From Oncomelania hupensis (taxonomy: Eukaryota; Mollusca; Gastropoda; Littorinimorpha; Pomatiopsidae): 64,000 nucleotides of DNA. Shown piece by piece: positions 47,121-58,911 of this stretch; position 1 is the stretch's first letter, and each line of letters begins with the position of its first letter. The translations under genes and the position numbers were made by a program. Under the pieces are notes generated by a model. It made no database searches. It saw only the letters and a list, made by a program, of their open reading frames with translations, and was not told the origin of the DNA. Location: the NCBI GenBank assembly GCA_036898135.1, contig CM072515.1, positions 47,397,645-47,461,644 on the forward strand, given 5' to 3'.

Positions 47121-47935
47121 TGTTATATACGTGATCCCAGCAGTTTTGTGGATTATCAATCATCGATTATCTGATCAGTGATGTCATTTGATGTCGACGC
47201 CAGCTGCCGTCCGTGGCTTGACGTGTTTACATTTCACGGCCGCTGTCCACTAATTTGTCCAGTAAATTACGTGCAGATAGCCTTTCACCTGGTCACAACG
47301 TCACTAACAGTATGCTCTAACACATTGTAAACTATGCAGTAACTATTGCCATTGTTTCAAAACGCGGTCATAACGCCAGGGGAAGTATGCTGTAAAACAT
47401 ATAACATCGTTAGTTAACTGCGCAATGTACATTTAAACTTTTAAAGATTATAACCTCTAATGCAGCTACATCGTTTTGGTAAATATTAATTCTCGTTCTT
47501 ATACAGACAGAGCGAGTGAGTAAATGTGGTGTGTATGTGTGAAAGTATGATTTAGCGTGGAGTGTATGAGTGCCGCAGTGCGTATACAATTATTCATGTG
47601 TTTGTTTTATGCCTGCCAAATTGTGGTATGCTATTTATCTTTTAGAGAGTTCATTTTCTAGTTGATATTTGGTTTGATGGCATTGTGTGTATGTGTGTGT
47701 GTATGTGTGGGGTGTGCGTGTTTTTGTGCGTTCGTGTGTGTACGGTATTTATCATCGTTTATTTCTTTTAATCATGTGCATTTTCCCTCCCTTATAACTC
47801 CACTATAATTTTAATGTTGATTGTATGTCTATAAATATAAATATTGATTTAGCCCAGTCTTACAAATGTGAGGTGTAAGTATACTTGAGTGTGTGCGTGT
47901 ATGGGATCGAGTATATGTGGTTATGTATTGTGACA
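47121..47935. other. AT-rich non-coding
   Basis: Short GT-rich words only. No gene or transposon recognised. Confidence 0.6.
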
Positions 47936-47942
47936 GAGAGAG

Positions 47943-47995
<53 letters not shown>
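47936..47995. repeat. (GA)n microsatellite
   Basis: Nearly pure GA array. Confidence 0.95.
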
Positions 47996-47997
<2 letters not shown>

Positions 47998-48038
47998 TTT
48001 GTGAAGTCAAAGTAACTTTTAATCAAATGCACGATTGT

Positions 48039-50028
48039 CCTATCCTATCCTATCCTGTCCCATAACCCGAAGGTCGTAGGGGCACCACAGATGATCGCTT
48101 AACCAGCATACTCCATCTTTCTCTGTCCTCAGCAGCCCTCATGGCTTCGCTCAGTGTCAAACCAGTCCATTCTCGAATGTTGTCCTCCCACCTCTTTTTC
48201 GGTCTCCCCCTTCTTCTACCTCCTTGCACTGTGCCTTGCAGAATGGTCTTTGCAAGGCCTGATGATCTGGTGACGTGGCCATACCATCGGAGTTTCCGTT
48301 TCTTCACCACTGTGAGCAGGTCATCGTGTTGTCCAATGGCTTGTGTGATGGTCTGTCGGACTTCAACGTTGGTGATGTGTTGGGTATAGGAAATGCACAG
48401 AAGTCTTCTGTAGCACCTCATCTCCATGCTTTGTATTCTTCGTTGGAGATCTGCTGTGAGGGTCCATGCTTCGCAAGCATATAGGAAGATGGAGATGACC
48501 AGAGAGCGCAGCAGTCTTACTTTGGAATGTAGACTGATGGTTCTGTCTTTCCAAATGGGCTTCAACCTTGTCAGGGCAGCAGTTGTTTGTGCGATCCTGG
48601 AGAGGACTTCCTGTCGAGACCCATTGTCTGACACAATGGCTCCTAAATATTTGAAGCTGTGCACTGTGTTGAGGGATTGGCCTTGTACTTTGATGTCCGT
48701 GTTGATGCCATTGGTGTTGTTGGTCATCATTTTGGTCTTCTCTGCACTTATTTCCATTCCATAAGCTCTGGAGGTGGTGTCAAGCCTCTGTACAAGCTGT
48801 TCAAGTTCTTGTTCCTCTCCAGTCAATCCATCAATATCATCCGCAAAACGAAGATTGGAGATTGCTCTGCCCCCTATGCTGACTGTGCCTTCGTGATCTG
48901 CAAGAGCATCTGACATGATGCGCTCTAGGAAGATGTTGAAGAGTGTTGGAGAGAGTAGGCATCCTTGACGCACACCGATTGTTGTTCTGAACCAGTTCCC
49001 GATGACGCTGTTATGGAGGACTGCACTGGTAGCCTTGTCATACAGGCTTTTGATGACTTCTATAATTTTAGGGCTGATGTTGTACACTTTCATGGTTGCC
49101 CATAGAGCTGCATGCCAGACTCGGTCAAATGCCTTCTTGAAGTCTATGAACACATGATATAGATGTTGTTGGTGCTGTAGGTATTTCTCACAGATTATTC
49201 TGAGGTTGAAAATCTGTTCAGTGGTACTTCGCCCTGCCATGAATCCTGCTTGTTCTTCAGCTATGATTTGTTCAGCTTGTGGTTTCAACCTGTTGAGTAT
49301 TATTTTCAGGAGGACCTTGCTGGGATGGCTGATGAGGCTGATGGTGCGGTAATTTTCACACTCCTGAAGGTTACCTTTTTTGGGAAGAGTGATGACAAGC
49401 GACTGGGTCCATGGTGTAGGCCATTCCCCACTCTGCCAGATCTTGTTACAGATAATGGTGAGAGCATCAGTCATCGCTTCTCCTCCTGCTTGTAGCAGTT
49501 CCGCTGGTATGTTGTCCACTCCCGCTGACTTCCCTTTCTTCAGCGATTGCACTGCTGCCTCAACTTCTTCCCGGAGAATTGGGAGGATTTCTTCTTCTTC
49601 TCTGCTCTCGGGACATGCTAGAACTGATGGGTCTCCATTTGGTGTATGGTTGTAAAGGTCAGAGCAGTACTCTGTCCATCTGTCCAAGACTTCTTGTTCT
49701 TCTGTAAGGCAAATGTCAGACTTGCTTTGGATAGTGGAGACTTTGGGCTGTTTAACACTTGTCAGCCGCTTCACAGTCTGGTAGGCCTTCTTGCTGTTGT
49801 TCTTGTTCAGATTGTTCTCTATTTCCTGGCATTGATCTTCTATCCAGTTCTCCTTTGCTGTGCGCATGCCTTTTCGGATGTCATTGTTGATTTTTCGGTA
49901 GACATCAGCTCCCTGTGAGGTGTTCTTTTCCTTTTTTAACTCTCTTCGTTTATCACACAGATCCAAAAGTTCAGGTGTGATCCACGGCTTCTTCTTTGGT
50001 CGGTGCTTGCCAAGGATCTCAGTGGCTC
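48039..50028 (-). mobile_element. RTE-like LINE, young 5'-truncated insertion
   Basis: Perfect 11-bp TSDs TGCACGATTGT at 48028-48038 and 50029-50039 bound a 1,990-bp insertion. The 3' end (left side) is a short GGATA repeat and there is almost no 3' UTR. The coding frame is open from the truncation point to the end. The endonuclease domain is missing. Three more copies lie within 3 kb on each side, and others at 23203 and 25929. Confidence 0.95.
48050..50028 (-). CDS. LINE reverse transcriptase (RTE-like), N-terminally truncated
   Basis: About 658 codons are open with no stop or frameshift. The first candidate start is TTG at 49966, and the frame continues upstream to the truncation (RATEILGKHRP...). 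Numbering from 49966: N-terminal basic linker 1-120; RT fingers with TLPKKGNLQECENYR (~193-207); AGFMAGRSTTEQ (~240-251); motif A FIDFKKAFD (273-281); motif B GVRQGCLLSPTLF (331-343); motif C FADD (374-377, both catalytic Asp present); SFKYLGAIVSD; C-terminal domain with YGHVTR and a basic GGRRRGRPKKRW segment. The stop TAG is supplied by the GGATAG tail repeat. RT catalytic residues are intact. Without endonuclease and a promoter it is probably not autonomous. Confidence 0.9.
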
Positions 50029-50143
50029 TGCACGATTGTATCTTTTTTTTTCCATTGATATATTTGAATGTAACAGCGTTCTTGTATGCATTACCTTTAC
50101 ATATATGATCTGCCTTTCAGTGTTTGTGTGTGTGGATTTATGT

Positions 50144-50440
50144 GCCATCGGACAACACGACAACCTGCTCACAGTGGTGAAGAAACGGAAACTCCGATGG
50201 TATGGCCACGTCACCAGATCATCAGACCTTGCAAAGACCATCATGCATGGCACAGTGCCAGGAGGTAGAAGAAGACGGAGACCGAAAAAGAGGTGGGAGG
50301 ACAACATTCGCGAATGGACTGGCTTGACACTGAGCGAAGCCATGAGGGTTGCCGAGGACAGAGAAAGATGGGGTACGCTGGTTAAATGATCATCTGTGGT
50401 GCCCCAACGACCTCCGAGTTACGGGATAGGATAAGATAGG
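50144..50440 (+). mobile_element. RTE-like LINE, 5'-truncated copy (plus)
   Basis: Encodes the same C-terminal domain in one frame (LRWYGHVTRSSDLAKT, GGRRRRRPKKRWEDNIREW, MRVAEDRERWGTLVK) and ends with GGATA repeats. Opposite orientation to its neighbours. Only a short TATGTG match is seen at the flanks. Confidence 0.9.
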
Positions 50441-50570
50441 TATGTGTGTTTGTGGGCGTGTGTATGTGTGAAGAGAAAGAGAGAGAAAGCGCGCGTGTGT
50501 GTGTATTAGATTTTGTCAAAGCTTGTCTGTGATGTATATGTCCATTTTTTATACTTGAAATGTCCATTGC

Positions 50571-51057
50571 CGATCTATCCTATCCTATCCTGTAACTCGA
50601 AGGTCCTTGGGGCATCACAGATGATCGTTTAATCAGCGTACTCCATCTTTCTCTGTCCTCAGCAACCCTCATGTCTTCGCTCAGTATCAATCCAGTTTAT
50701 TCTCGAATGCTGTCCTCCCACCTCTTTTTCTGTCTCGCTCTTCTTCTGCCTTCATGCACCGTGCCTTTCAGGATGGTCTTTGCAAGGCTGGATGTTCTGG
50801 TGACGTGGCTATACCATCGGAGTTTCCGTTTCTTCACCACTGTGAGCATGTAATCGTGTTGTCCAATGGCTAGTGTGATGGTCTGTCGGACTTCGTTGTT
50901 GGTGATGTGCTGGGTACAGGAAATGCCCAGAAGTCTTCTGTAGCACCTCATCTCCATGCTTTGTATTCTTCGTTGTAGATCCGCTGAGAGGGTCCATGTT
51001 TCGCATTCGTATAGGAAGATGGAGATGACAAGGGAGCGCTATCTATCAAAACACTCT
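50571..51057 (-). mobile_element. RTE-like LINE copy inserted in repeat E
   Basis: Perfect 11-bp TSDs ATGTCCATTGC at 50560-50570 and 51058-51068. The target is a repeat E copy. LINE sequence runs to AGGGAGCGC (~51040). About 17 bp of unrelated filler (TATCTATCAAAACACTC) separates it from the right TSD, typical of untemplated 5' junctions. Confidence 0.93.
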
Positions 51058-51223
51058 ATGTCCATTGCGATTGCGCTTAATGTTGCAACTGTGTATGCAA
51101 GATCTTTTAATTGAAATCTCAAACGGTGTAGTGTGGAGTGTGTGTGTGACTGTCTACCAACATCGGAGCAATTTACATGTGCAATGTGTGTTGTCATTTG
51201 GCTGAATAAATTCTGTATTGTGT
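51058..51223 (-). mobile_element. repeat E copy 4, split by the LINE
   Basis: Reverse complement of repeat E (GATTGCGCTTAATGTTGCAAC, GCAAGATCTTTTAATTG, GTCATTTGGCTGAATAAA). Its 3' part lies at ~50548-50570 on the far side of the LINE insertion. Confidence 0.8.
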
Positions 51224-51235
51224 AACTGGATGTAT

Positions 51236-51939
51236 ACCCCTTGGGGTCATGAGCAATCTTGCCACTGTAGATTGTTCTAACCTATAAAGGGAAAAGTGAA
51301 AGCCCCAGTTGAAAACCTGTCTTGACTTTGTAGTCAAGACCGATTCACTGCGGCAACAGTACCCCCGTTAGGGTGCCGGGGGTTGCAGTATAAATAGTAT
51401 CCCCACTTTCTGGAAATTTAGTGCTTTAAATTCCCACTGTCGCTGTCTTTCTCATTTGCTCTTTCTCATTCCTGCTCTGTCCTATCACTCTGCTATACTA
51501 TCTTCTTCTTCGCTAGATCAATGACCTACCTTTTTTCTTGAAAACTCTTCCTGGACAAGACTCTTTGTTTGTGTATGAGGTCTGTTGGATCCGCTTGGGA
51601 GTGTTGGACGCTTTCTGCCGAGTGGTCACTAGGGCTTCCTATGATTGTATTATTTAGCACTATAGGCATTTTATATGTATGTGTTTTGTTGATGATTTAT
51701 AATGATGTTTGTATTCTATTTTGTTTTTGTAAACGGGGGTTCGAGTAGTTGGGGTAAAGCCTCAGCCGTCCCCTGCGTGGGATGTCTTTATTGTAAAGTG
51801 ACTGGCCGGTGGAGGGCATTCAATTTTCCCACTAGGGTTGTTTCGGCAGATCTTTTATGCGGATTGGGGGTTGTCCGGTCCTGATTTGGCTCGGAAGAGT
51901 CCGCTGGACCTAAAGCAACAATCAATCAATCAATCAATC
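51236..51939 (+). mobile_element. retroposon D copy 3, full length with TSDs
   Basis: Perfect 12-bp TSDs AACTGGATGTAT at 51224-51235 and 51940-51951. It starts ACCCCTTGGGGT, carries TATAAATAG at ~51391-51399 preceded by an ACCCCCG/CGGGGGT stem, and ends in (ATCA)n. 704 bp. Relative to D1 it has ~28 extra bp after the first 12. No ORF or pol III head recognised. Confidence 0.92.
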
Positions 51940-51951
51940 AACTGGATGTAT

Positions 51952-52209
51952 TTGGTATCTAGACCATCATGTTGATCGTAACGACAGTGGGGTGAGCGGA
52001 CGACAGGCTGAAATTGACTACTATAATTTTATTACTGTACAAATATTCTTTTAACTTTTGGGGCGGTAATTGTTGAATGACACGTATCAACAATCATGCG
52101 AGCATCAACGGCGAACAGTTCTTCCACAACGTTGACCTGTGTAAGATGCCCGCAAATAGATTAGAGTTGTATTTCCAGTCAATAATCTTCCACGCCGTTG
52201 AACGCGTCG
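51952..52209. other. non-coding, nothing assigned
   Basis: Unique sequence. No gene seen. Confidence 0.5.
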
Positions 52210-52223
52210 TTCATCGTTGATAG

Positions 52224-52518
52224 GTGGTAAAAGGTAAAGGTGGTCCCATAGCCTTGTGGCCGTAGGGGAGCGTGACGTTGGAAATCACACTTATCTTGGG
52301 CCAGCGTAATGAGGGTGATGCCCATCTCCCTCCCTCGCTGCTTTACCTTCCCCACCCTTAAGAGAGTAGGTACTCAGTCACAGTTGAGTCATCTGGGGGG
52401 CGTTGTTATTTGTCGCTTCACGTTTTGCGGTCACCCATCCAAGTGCTAACCGCAATGGACGGTGCTTAACTTGCGACACAGTAGCGAGTGCTCCAACCAA
52501 TGCGCTATCCGACACCCC
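52224..52518 (-). mobile_element. 5S-rRNA-derived SINE with 14-bp TSD
   Basis: Perfect 14-bp direct repeats TTCATCGTTGATAG at 52210-52223 and 52519-52532. The minus strand begins GGGGTGTCGGATAGCGC. It then contains AAGTTAAGCACCGTCC and GGTTAGCACTTGGATGGG followed by TGACCGC, which is the internal promoter region (A box, intermediate element, C box) of eukaryotic 5S rRNA. The body carries AGTACCTACTCTCT, GGTAAAGCAGCGAGGG and the end ACCACCTTTACC. This is a SINE3-type element; the family itself is not one that I can name. Confidence 0.9.
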
Positions 52519-52679
52519 TTCATCGTTGATAGTCTCATCTAATTGCTATTGAAAGGACGATCGGTAGTACGTGTGCCTTAATACCCGCACAATAGCTCTA
52601 ATTGCCGAGGGTAGCACACCTCTACTGGTAGGAAAAAAAAACACAACAAAACTTGTAAAATATGTCTTAACCCATTTTA

Positions 52680-52960
52680 TTATCTTTTAAAGTAAATATT
52701 ATTATATAGCTTATATTATATAGCCTATATTATATAGCCTATATTATATAGCCCACATGAGTGTGGTTCTCCTAATACTTGGGCCTTTAGCCATTTTAGC
52801 CTTAGGCCGTCCCTTGGCCACCATTACTACACCTCTGCTTTAAATACTTCTATTTACCTACTCTTAAATGCTCTTAAATGTATAGCCCACAGATATGTGG
52901 GATTTATTATCCCTGGGCCTTTTGCCTATTTTAAGTTTTAGGCCGTCCTTTGGCCAGGCT
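52680..52960. repeat. short tandem TATATTATATAGCC and ~140-bp duplicate
   Basis: About four 17-bp TATATTATATAGCCTA units at 52695-52755. Then two related blocks (52745-52822 and 52881-52953) share TATAGCCCACA, a TGGG/CCCA hairpin, GGGCCTTT, and TTAGGCCGTCC with TTGGCC. Probably a duplicated 3' UTR of an unnamed element. Confidence 0.65.
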
Positions 52961-53429
52961 TATTACTAGTTTAGTCTTTACCTACTTACTTACTTTTCTT
53001 GCATATACATGTATATATTTGGGTGGTACCATAGGTGTAACATCCCCCACTGATTGTTTGTATAATAAAGATATGTGATTGTCTGAAATTAGTTTTTATT
53101 GGCCCGGTCCTGAACTGATTACTGAAAGAATACTTTTAGGAACTTTTATTCTTGTAAATTACTTTTAGATACTTTATATAGTTTTATTTAAATCTTATTA
53201 AGTTCTTTTTCTTCTTTATGTTATACGAGTTTCTTGTGATTATCATAACAGTCCATATGCGCTCTGGTAACGGGACTAAATATAAAAAGAAGAAGTGTGC
53301 CTTAAGAAAGAAGCGATCCTCCTTTTTTCACCTTTCTGACTTTGGTTCCTATTCTCTCCATCAATGATTTCCGGTTTAAAGAGAGCTGGTGTACATTTAT
53401 CTGGATGGACGAATAATAAATCACAATAC
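52961..53429. other. AT-rich non-coding
   Basis: ATAATAAAG near 53061 may be a 3' end signal of the preceding repeat. No gene seen. Confidence 0.5.
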
Positions 53430-53556
53430 ACGCATATTTTTCTTATCGAACTCAAAGGGCAGCGATCTAAACAAATCGCTATAGTAGAAGATGGAAAGGT
53501 AACCAACATTTAATTTTGACATTTCCATTGGTTGCATCCAATACCATTATTAAGGA
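53430..53556 (-). mobile_element. SINE A 3' fragment, diverged
   Basis: Words CGAACTCAAAGGGCAGCGATC, AATCGCTATAGTAGAAGA and GGTTGCATCCAATACCATTA parallel the SINE A fragment at 37478. Confidence 0.6.
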
Positions 53557-54945
<1,389 letters not shown>

Positions 54946-55368
54946 ATGCCGCAAAACAAAAACCAAAAAATGCAGATGTATAATCGATGCCTTTTAAATG
55001 TATCTTCAGTGCCTACCAAAGAAGCGTTACATATTGACCACATACTGTGGCAATTTGTGTGTGGATGCAGGTTGACAAGCCGTCAATGGCGCGTTTCAGT
55101 GTTACACAATCTGCGCTACTGTATCATGACGAACCCATTTAAGATCATCCAGTCTTTAGACACCCTGAACTCGGCATTATACGAGACCTCTTGTTCAGAT
55201 CGTTCAATTTTTATTTGTAAACCTGTCAGGTCTGACGTGCTAACCAGAGCACTGTCAGGATCGACAGAAAGTGATCATTGTTTACTGCCATCATTGTGCA
55301 TTCTCCGTGCTCTGTACGTGGCGAATGCATGTAGCCATTTGTTTTACTTGGCCATCTATCGCAATTAA
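54946..55368 (+). other. 140-codon ORF, not recognised
   Basis: Longest non-repetitive ORF outside transposons. It is Cys- and Ser-rich, with VCGCRLTSRQWRVSVLHNL and a leucine-rich end, but no known domain, signal peptide or neighbour to support it. An open frame of this length is plausible by chance in 64 kb. An A-run follows the stop (55369-55378) without an AATAAA. Confidence 0.2.
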
Positions 55369-55872
55369 AAAAAAAAAATCAAAACTGGGAAAGCCCTCCC
55401 ATGTTTCTTACCAGTAGGGCACCGAAAGAGGTATTAACTGGTGTGTGTGTGTGTGTGTGTACATGAAAAAACGCACAAATGGGTTTCAGACCTTGTCTTT
55501 TCTAGTAACAAATGGGTTTATTTGCTTGGAACCCACTTTTTTCCAGGACCCCACTTTTTTCTAAGTGCGCTGGAGTGCACTTTTAGTGCATGGGAGTGCA
55601 GTTGTAGTGCATAAGAGTGTTTTAAGTACACAGGAGTGCTCTATCCGGGACGGAGAAAATACAGTCAATTTTCGGAGAAATTTTGAAGAAAATTCGATCT
55701 ATTTCGTCGCCTATAGGACACGAACTAGGTCAACTTTTTAGCAAAGGGTTCGGGTAAGAGTTAGTAGTTGCAGAGCTATCCCTAACCCTTGCCCTAACCC
55801 TTTTCCATCAAAAAATGACTTTCCGATTCCTACATTCTTAAATGAACCCATTTGTGATGTATTGCAAATATG
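55369..55872. repeat. GGAGTGCA-type degenerate repeats and short (GT)n
   Basis: (GT)n at 55441-55460. At 55565-55645 a ~18-20-bp unit built on GGAGTGCACTTTTAGTGCAT recurs about four times with decay. Confidence 0.6.
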
Positions 55873-55898
55873 CGTGTGTGTGTGTGTGTGTGTGTGTG

Positions 55899-55978
<80 letters not shown>
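55873..55978. repeat. (TG)n(GA)n compound array
   Basis: ~28 bp of TG abuts ~78 bp of pure GA. Confidence 0.97.
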
Positions 55979-55983
<5 letters not shown>

Positions 55984-56551
55984 TTCCAGTGTCACAATAC
56001 TACAGTATCCTAGGCGGAACTAGTTAGGGCGGAAGGAGGTGTCAATAAGGGAGCGTCACGGCTGACTGAACTGTGATGTAATCTACTGAAACTGCACTGA
56101 TGTGCTGCAGCCAGACCAGCTGCAGAGCCAGTCCTTCTCTCTTCCTACATCCCTGCTAATCTTACTTCCCTCCCTCTCTCTCCACTTTCCCTCTCCCATA
56201 CGCCTCGCCTGCAACTCGGTTGTCAGTAATCTATCCAGCATGACGCACGGGTGAAGAACACCTCACGTTAATTCCTTTCGCCATAATGAAGTGGACGGGG
56301 AACTATTTCACATCAATGCCAGATTAAGCAACAACAGTGTGTAAATAAACCTCAAATGTGTTTGTTTGCCAGATACGTAAGAGAAATTTGCCAGATCTTG
56401 TAGACTTACAGGTGTTTTGAAGGTGGCTCTCCATTGGTGGTTAAACGGTACGCATTCGGTGACTGATTGCTTAACGATGCGTATTCACAACATTCTAAAC
56501 ATAGAGGACTACGTGTAAGCTGTGTAGCGGTCTATTCAATCAGTAAATACT
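55979..56551. other. non-coding, nothing assigned
   Basis: No gene or repeat recognised. Confidence 0.55.
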
Positions 56552-56557
56552 ACTACA

Positions 56558-56627
<70 letters not shown>

Positions 56628-56937
56628 TTTTATTTTTATAGCGCAAAACCAAACATAGCGCTCGCACACATACACACAAACGCTTGCAAGGATAAATATT
56701 TAAACAATGTTGTAAAACATGAGATTAAACAGTTAAACATCGTAAGAAATAATACAAACATCACATCCAACAAGGATAAATATTTGATCAATACGGTACA
56801 CCATTATGAGATGAAACACTGTAAACATCGTAAGAAATAATTTTTTTAATCACATCTAAGAATAAAAAGGCATGCTTAAAGAGAGAGACACACACATAAA
56901 CACACACATGAATGCACACACGCACGCAAAATCACAC

Positions 56938-56976
<39 letters not shown>

Positions 56977-57213
56977 AGGACATCAGAATTAAGAATAAAT
57001 AATAAGCAATGATATAAATACACAAAAGACACTGATGGAACACACACACACCCACACACACACCCACACACACACACCCACACACACCACTATTCAATCA
57101 CTCGTTCACACACTGATTGTTCTAGATCTAAATATTTGGTAAAGAGGTAGGTTTTGAGGCTCTTTTTGAACACAATAAGAGGCTGGGAGTACCGGGGGTT
57201 GGAGGACAGAGAG
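56552..57213. repeat. (ACT)n, TATAGCGC repeat, (CA)n; LTR target
   Basis: (ACT)n at 56552-56627 runs into TTTTATTTTTATAGCGC and a second ATAGCGC. Two copies of a CAAGGATAAATATTT...ATCGTAAGAAATAAT unit (56687, 56772) follow, then CA tracts at 56883-57090, then GGTAGGTTTTGAGGCTCTTT. The last word resembles the 3' half of a dispersed repeat known from many aquatic animals. The gypsy element sits inside it, after GAGAG. Confidence 0.7.
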
Positions 57214-58744
57214 TGTCACGTGGGGTTTATGGGCTCTGCACAATGGAATTATGGACCTATCACGTTTATTCGGTGGGAACTGCTAGTAAGTCACCCTATG
57301 AATTACTTTAATAAATGTATTTGTTTAGCTCGTTCTGTGTTAAGGTTGGGGTACAGAGATAGATAGAAAAATGGTAAAAGATTACTGTCACACTAGCTTT
57401 CACACGGCTATGAATCATATGTAGTCCAGCCACTTGATAACAGTTAAAATCACACATTTATTTCTTCTACTCTATACAAGATTCTCTAAGGACTAATCTA
57501 ACTTAAAAAGTCTCTTTCAATGCTAAGAGTTCGATCGCTGATAGTCTAGGCAGCTGTTATATCTTCCTCGGGCACTTGCTATAATATTTCATGTAGATTT
57601 GGACTACTGTGGTCCGTTTTACAGTTTCTGAAGAGTTGGACTACTGTGGTCCTGTTATGATCAGTTTAAGTGCACTTCTGGGTGTACACTTAACTTTCTT
57701 ATGGTGCGGTCGAAGTCCTTCTGTGAGGTAGCTTCTGGTACACCTTTGTAGTTGTGTAGTTGGGTTCCCTTGCCACGCTGTGGGGTCTGACAGGGTATTT
57801 TTCAAGGTAGCTCTTTCCGGCTTGTGCGGCAGAGTCTCCTCAACCAACTAGTCGTTTCTGTGGAGTGGGGTGCACAGGATAGCTCGGGATAGCTCGCCTG
57901 CTCGTCTGTAATATAAGAGACGAAATTCTGCACAACCCTGAATAATCGGTTTGTGCAGAGCGTCTCACTGAAAGCCAAAGTAGCCCTCAGTGATAGCTCC
58001 ACATCTCTATACATAAGCGACGAACATTCTGCTACTTCCGGGTTCCACTGGAATCTCACTCTAAATTCCTATACATACATAAATATCAATCGTGTCTAAC
58101 TATACACATACCGAATTAATAATAATATAAACATTCAGTGGTACAGCCACTGGTCTGCAAACATACATATAAGTTAAACAACAGTGGTTCCGTACGGGAT
58201 ACAACATGGCGGCGCAACCGGTCGTGTTTCGCCACATGTTCGGCTGTTCCACGTGTTACGGCAAATTCGGATTAATAATTCACATTTATGCATAGCAAAT
58301 TCCACAAACATAATTTCAACAATAATATAAATATATCACGATGAAACAGAAGGGTGTCCATTTACCTGTTTGACAAGTTCAGGCCCGTAGTGACTTGATA
58401 GAATTCTAAGATTCCTAAGTCCTGCTTCCTGGTCTATGAGTGAAGAGCTTTCTCTAGCTGTGGAGATGTTGACTCTACCTCGTCTCACACACGACTGATT
58501 CAAACTGTGTTAGGCTCGGACCCAGTCAAACTGCTCTACCCACTGAGCCTGCTCTGATTGGTTAAAACGGTCCGATTCAAAACTCAAGTGCTGACTCACT
58601 GCGATGTGGGTGGCTCGCTCGCCGTGTGTGGTTTACTGTGTAATTTAATTGCTGCTGTGTAATAGTCTAACTTCTCTACTGTTGCAAAGACTACACATGG
58701 CTAAATAGTCAACAAGCAGAGTTAAAACTAGCCAATTCATGACA
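57214..58744 (-). mobile_element. gypsy 3' LTR
   Basis: 1,531 bp, TGTCA...TGACA ends. On the minus strand it begins TGTCATGAATTGGC, directly after a GAGGGAGCC polypurine-like tract (58745-58756), and ends CCACGTGACA. It carries CCAATCAGAG and AATAAA signals and two copies of GGACTACTGTGGTCC, each a near-palindrome. It differs from the visible 5' LTR at only about three positions over 1.14 kb. Confidence 0.96.
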
Positions 58745-58911
58745 GGCTCCCTCAACTGAAAAAAGGCGATGACTACTGGATTCGACCTTTTTCTACTACA
58801 GAGCCTAGTTTAACACTGCACTATCCTCGGGTCCTATTTACAAACTAATTAAGTTGCTCTACCTGAGCTGCAATGCTGTGCCAGGTAGCTATGGACACTA
58901 GTGACAGGGTT
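58745..58911 (-). promoter_or_regulatory. 3' UTR and polypurine tract
   Basis: Short untranslated stretch between the RNase H stop and the 3' LTR. The minus strand reads TTGAGGGAGCC immediately before the LTR, suitable as the plus-strand primer for reverse transcription. Confidence 0.6.

Noticed and set aside
48141..49918. Plus-strand ORFs across the LINE
   Set aside because: Antisense shadows of the RT ORF.
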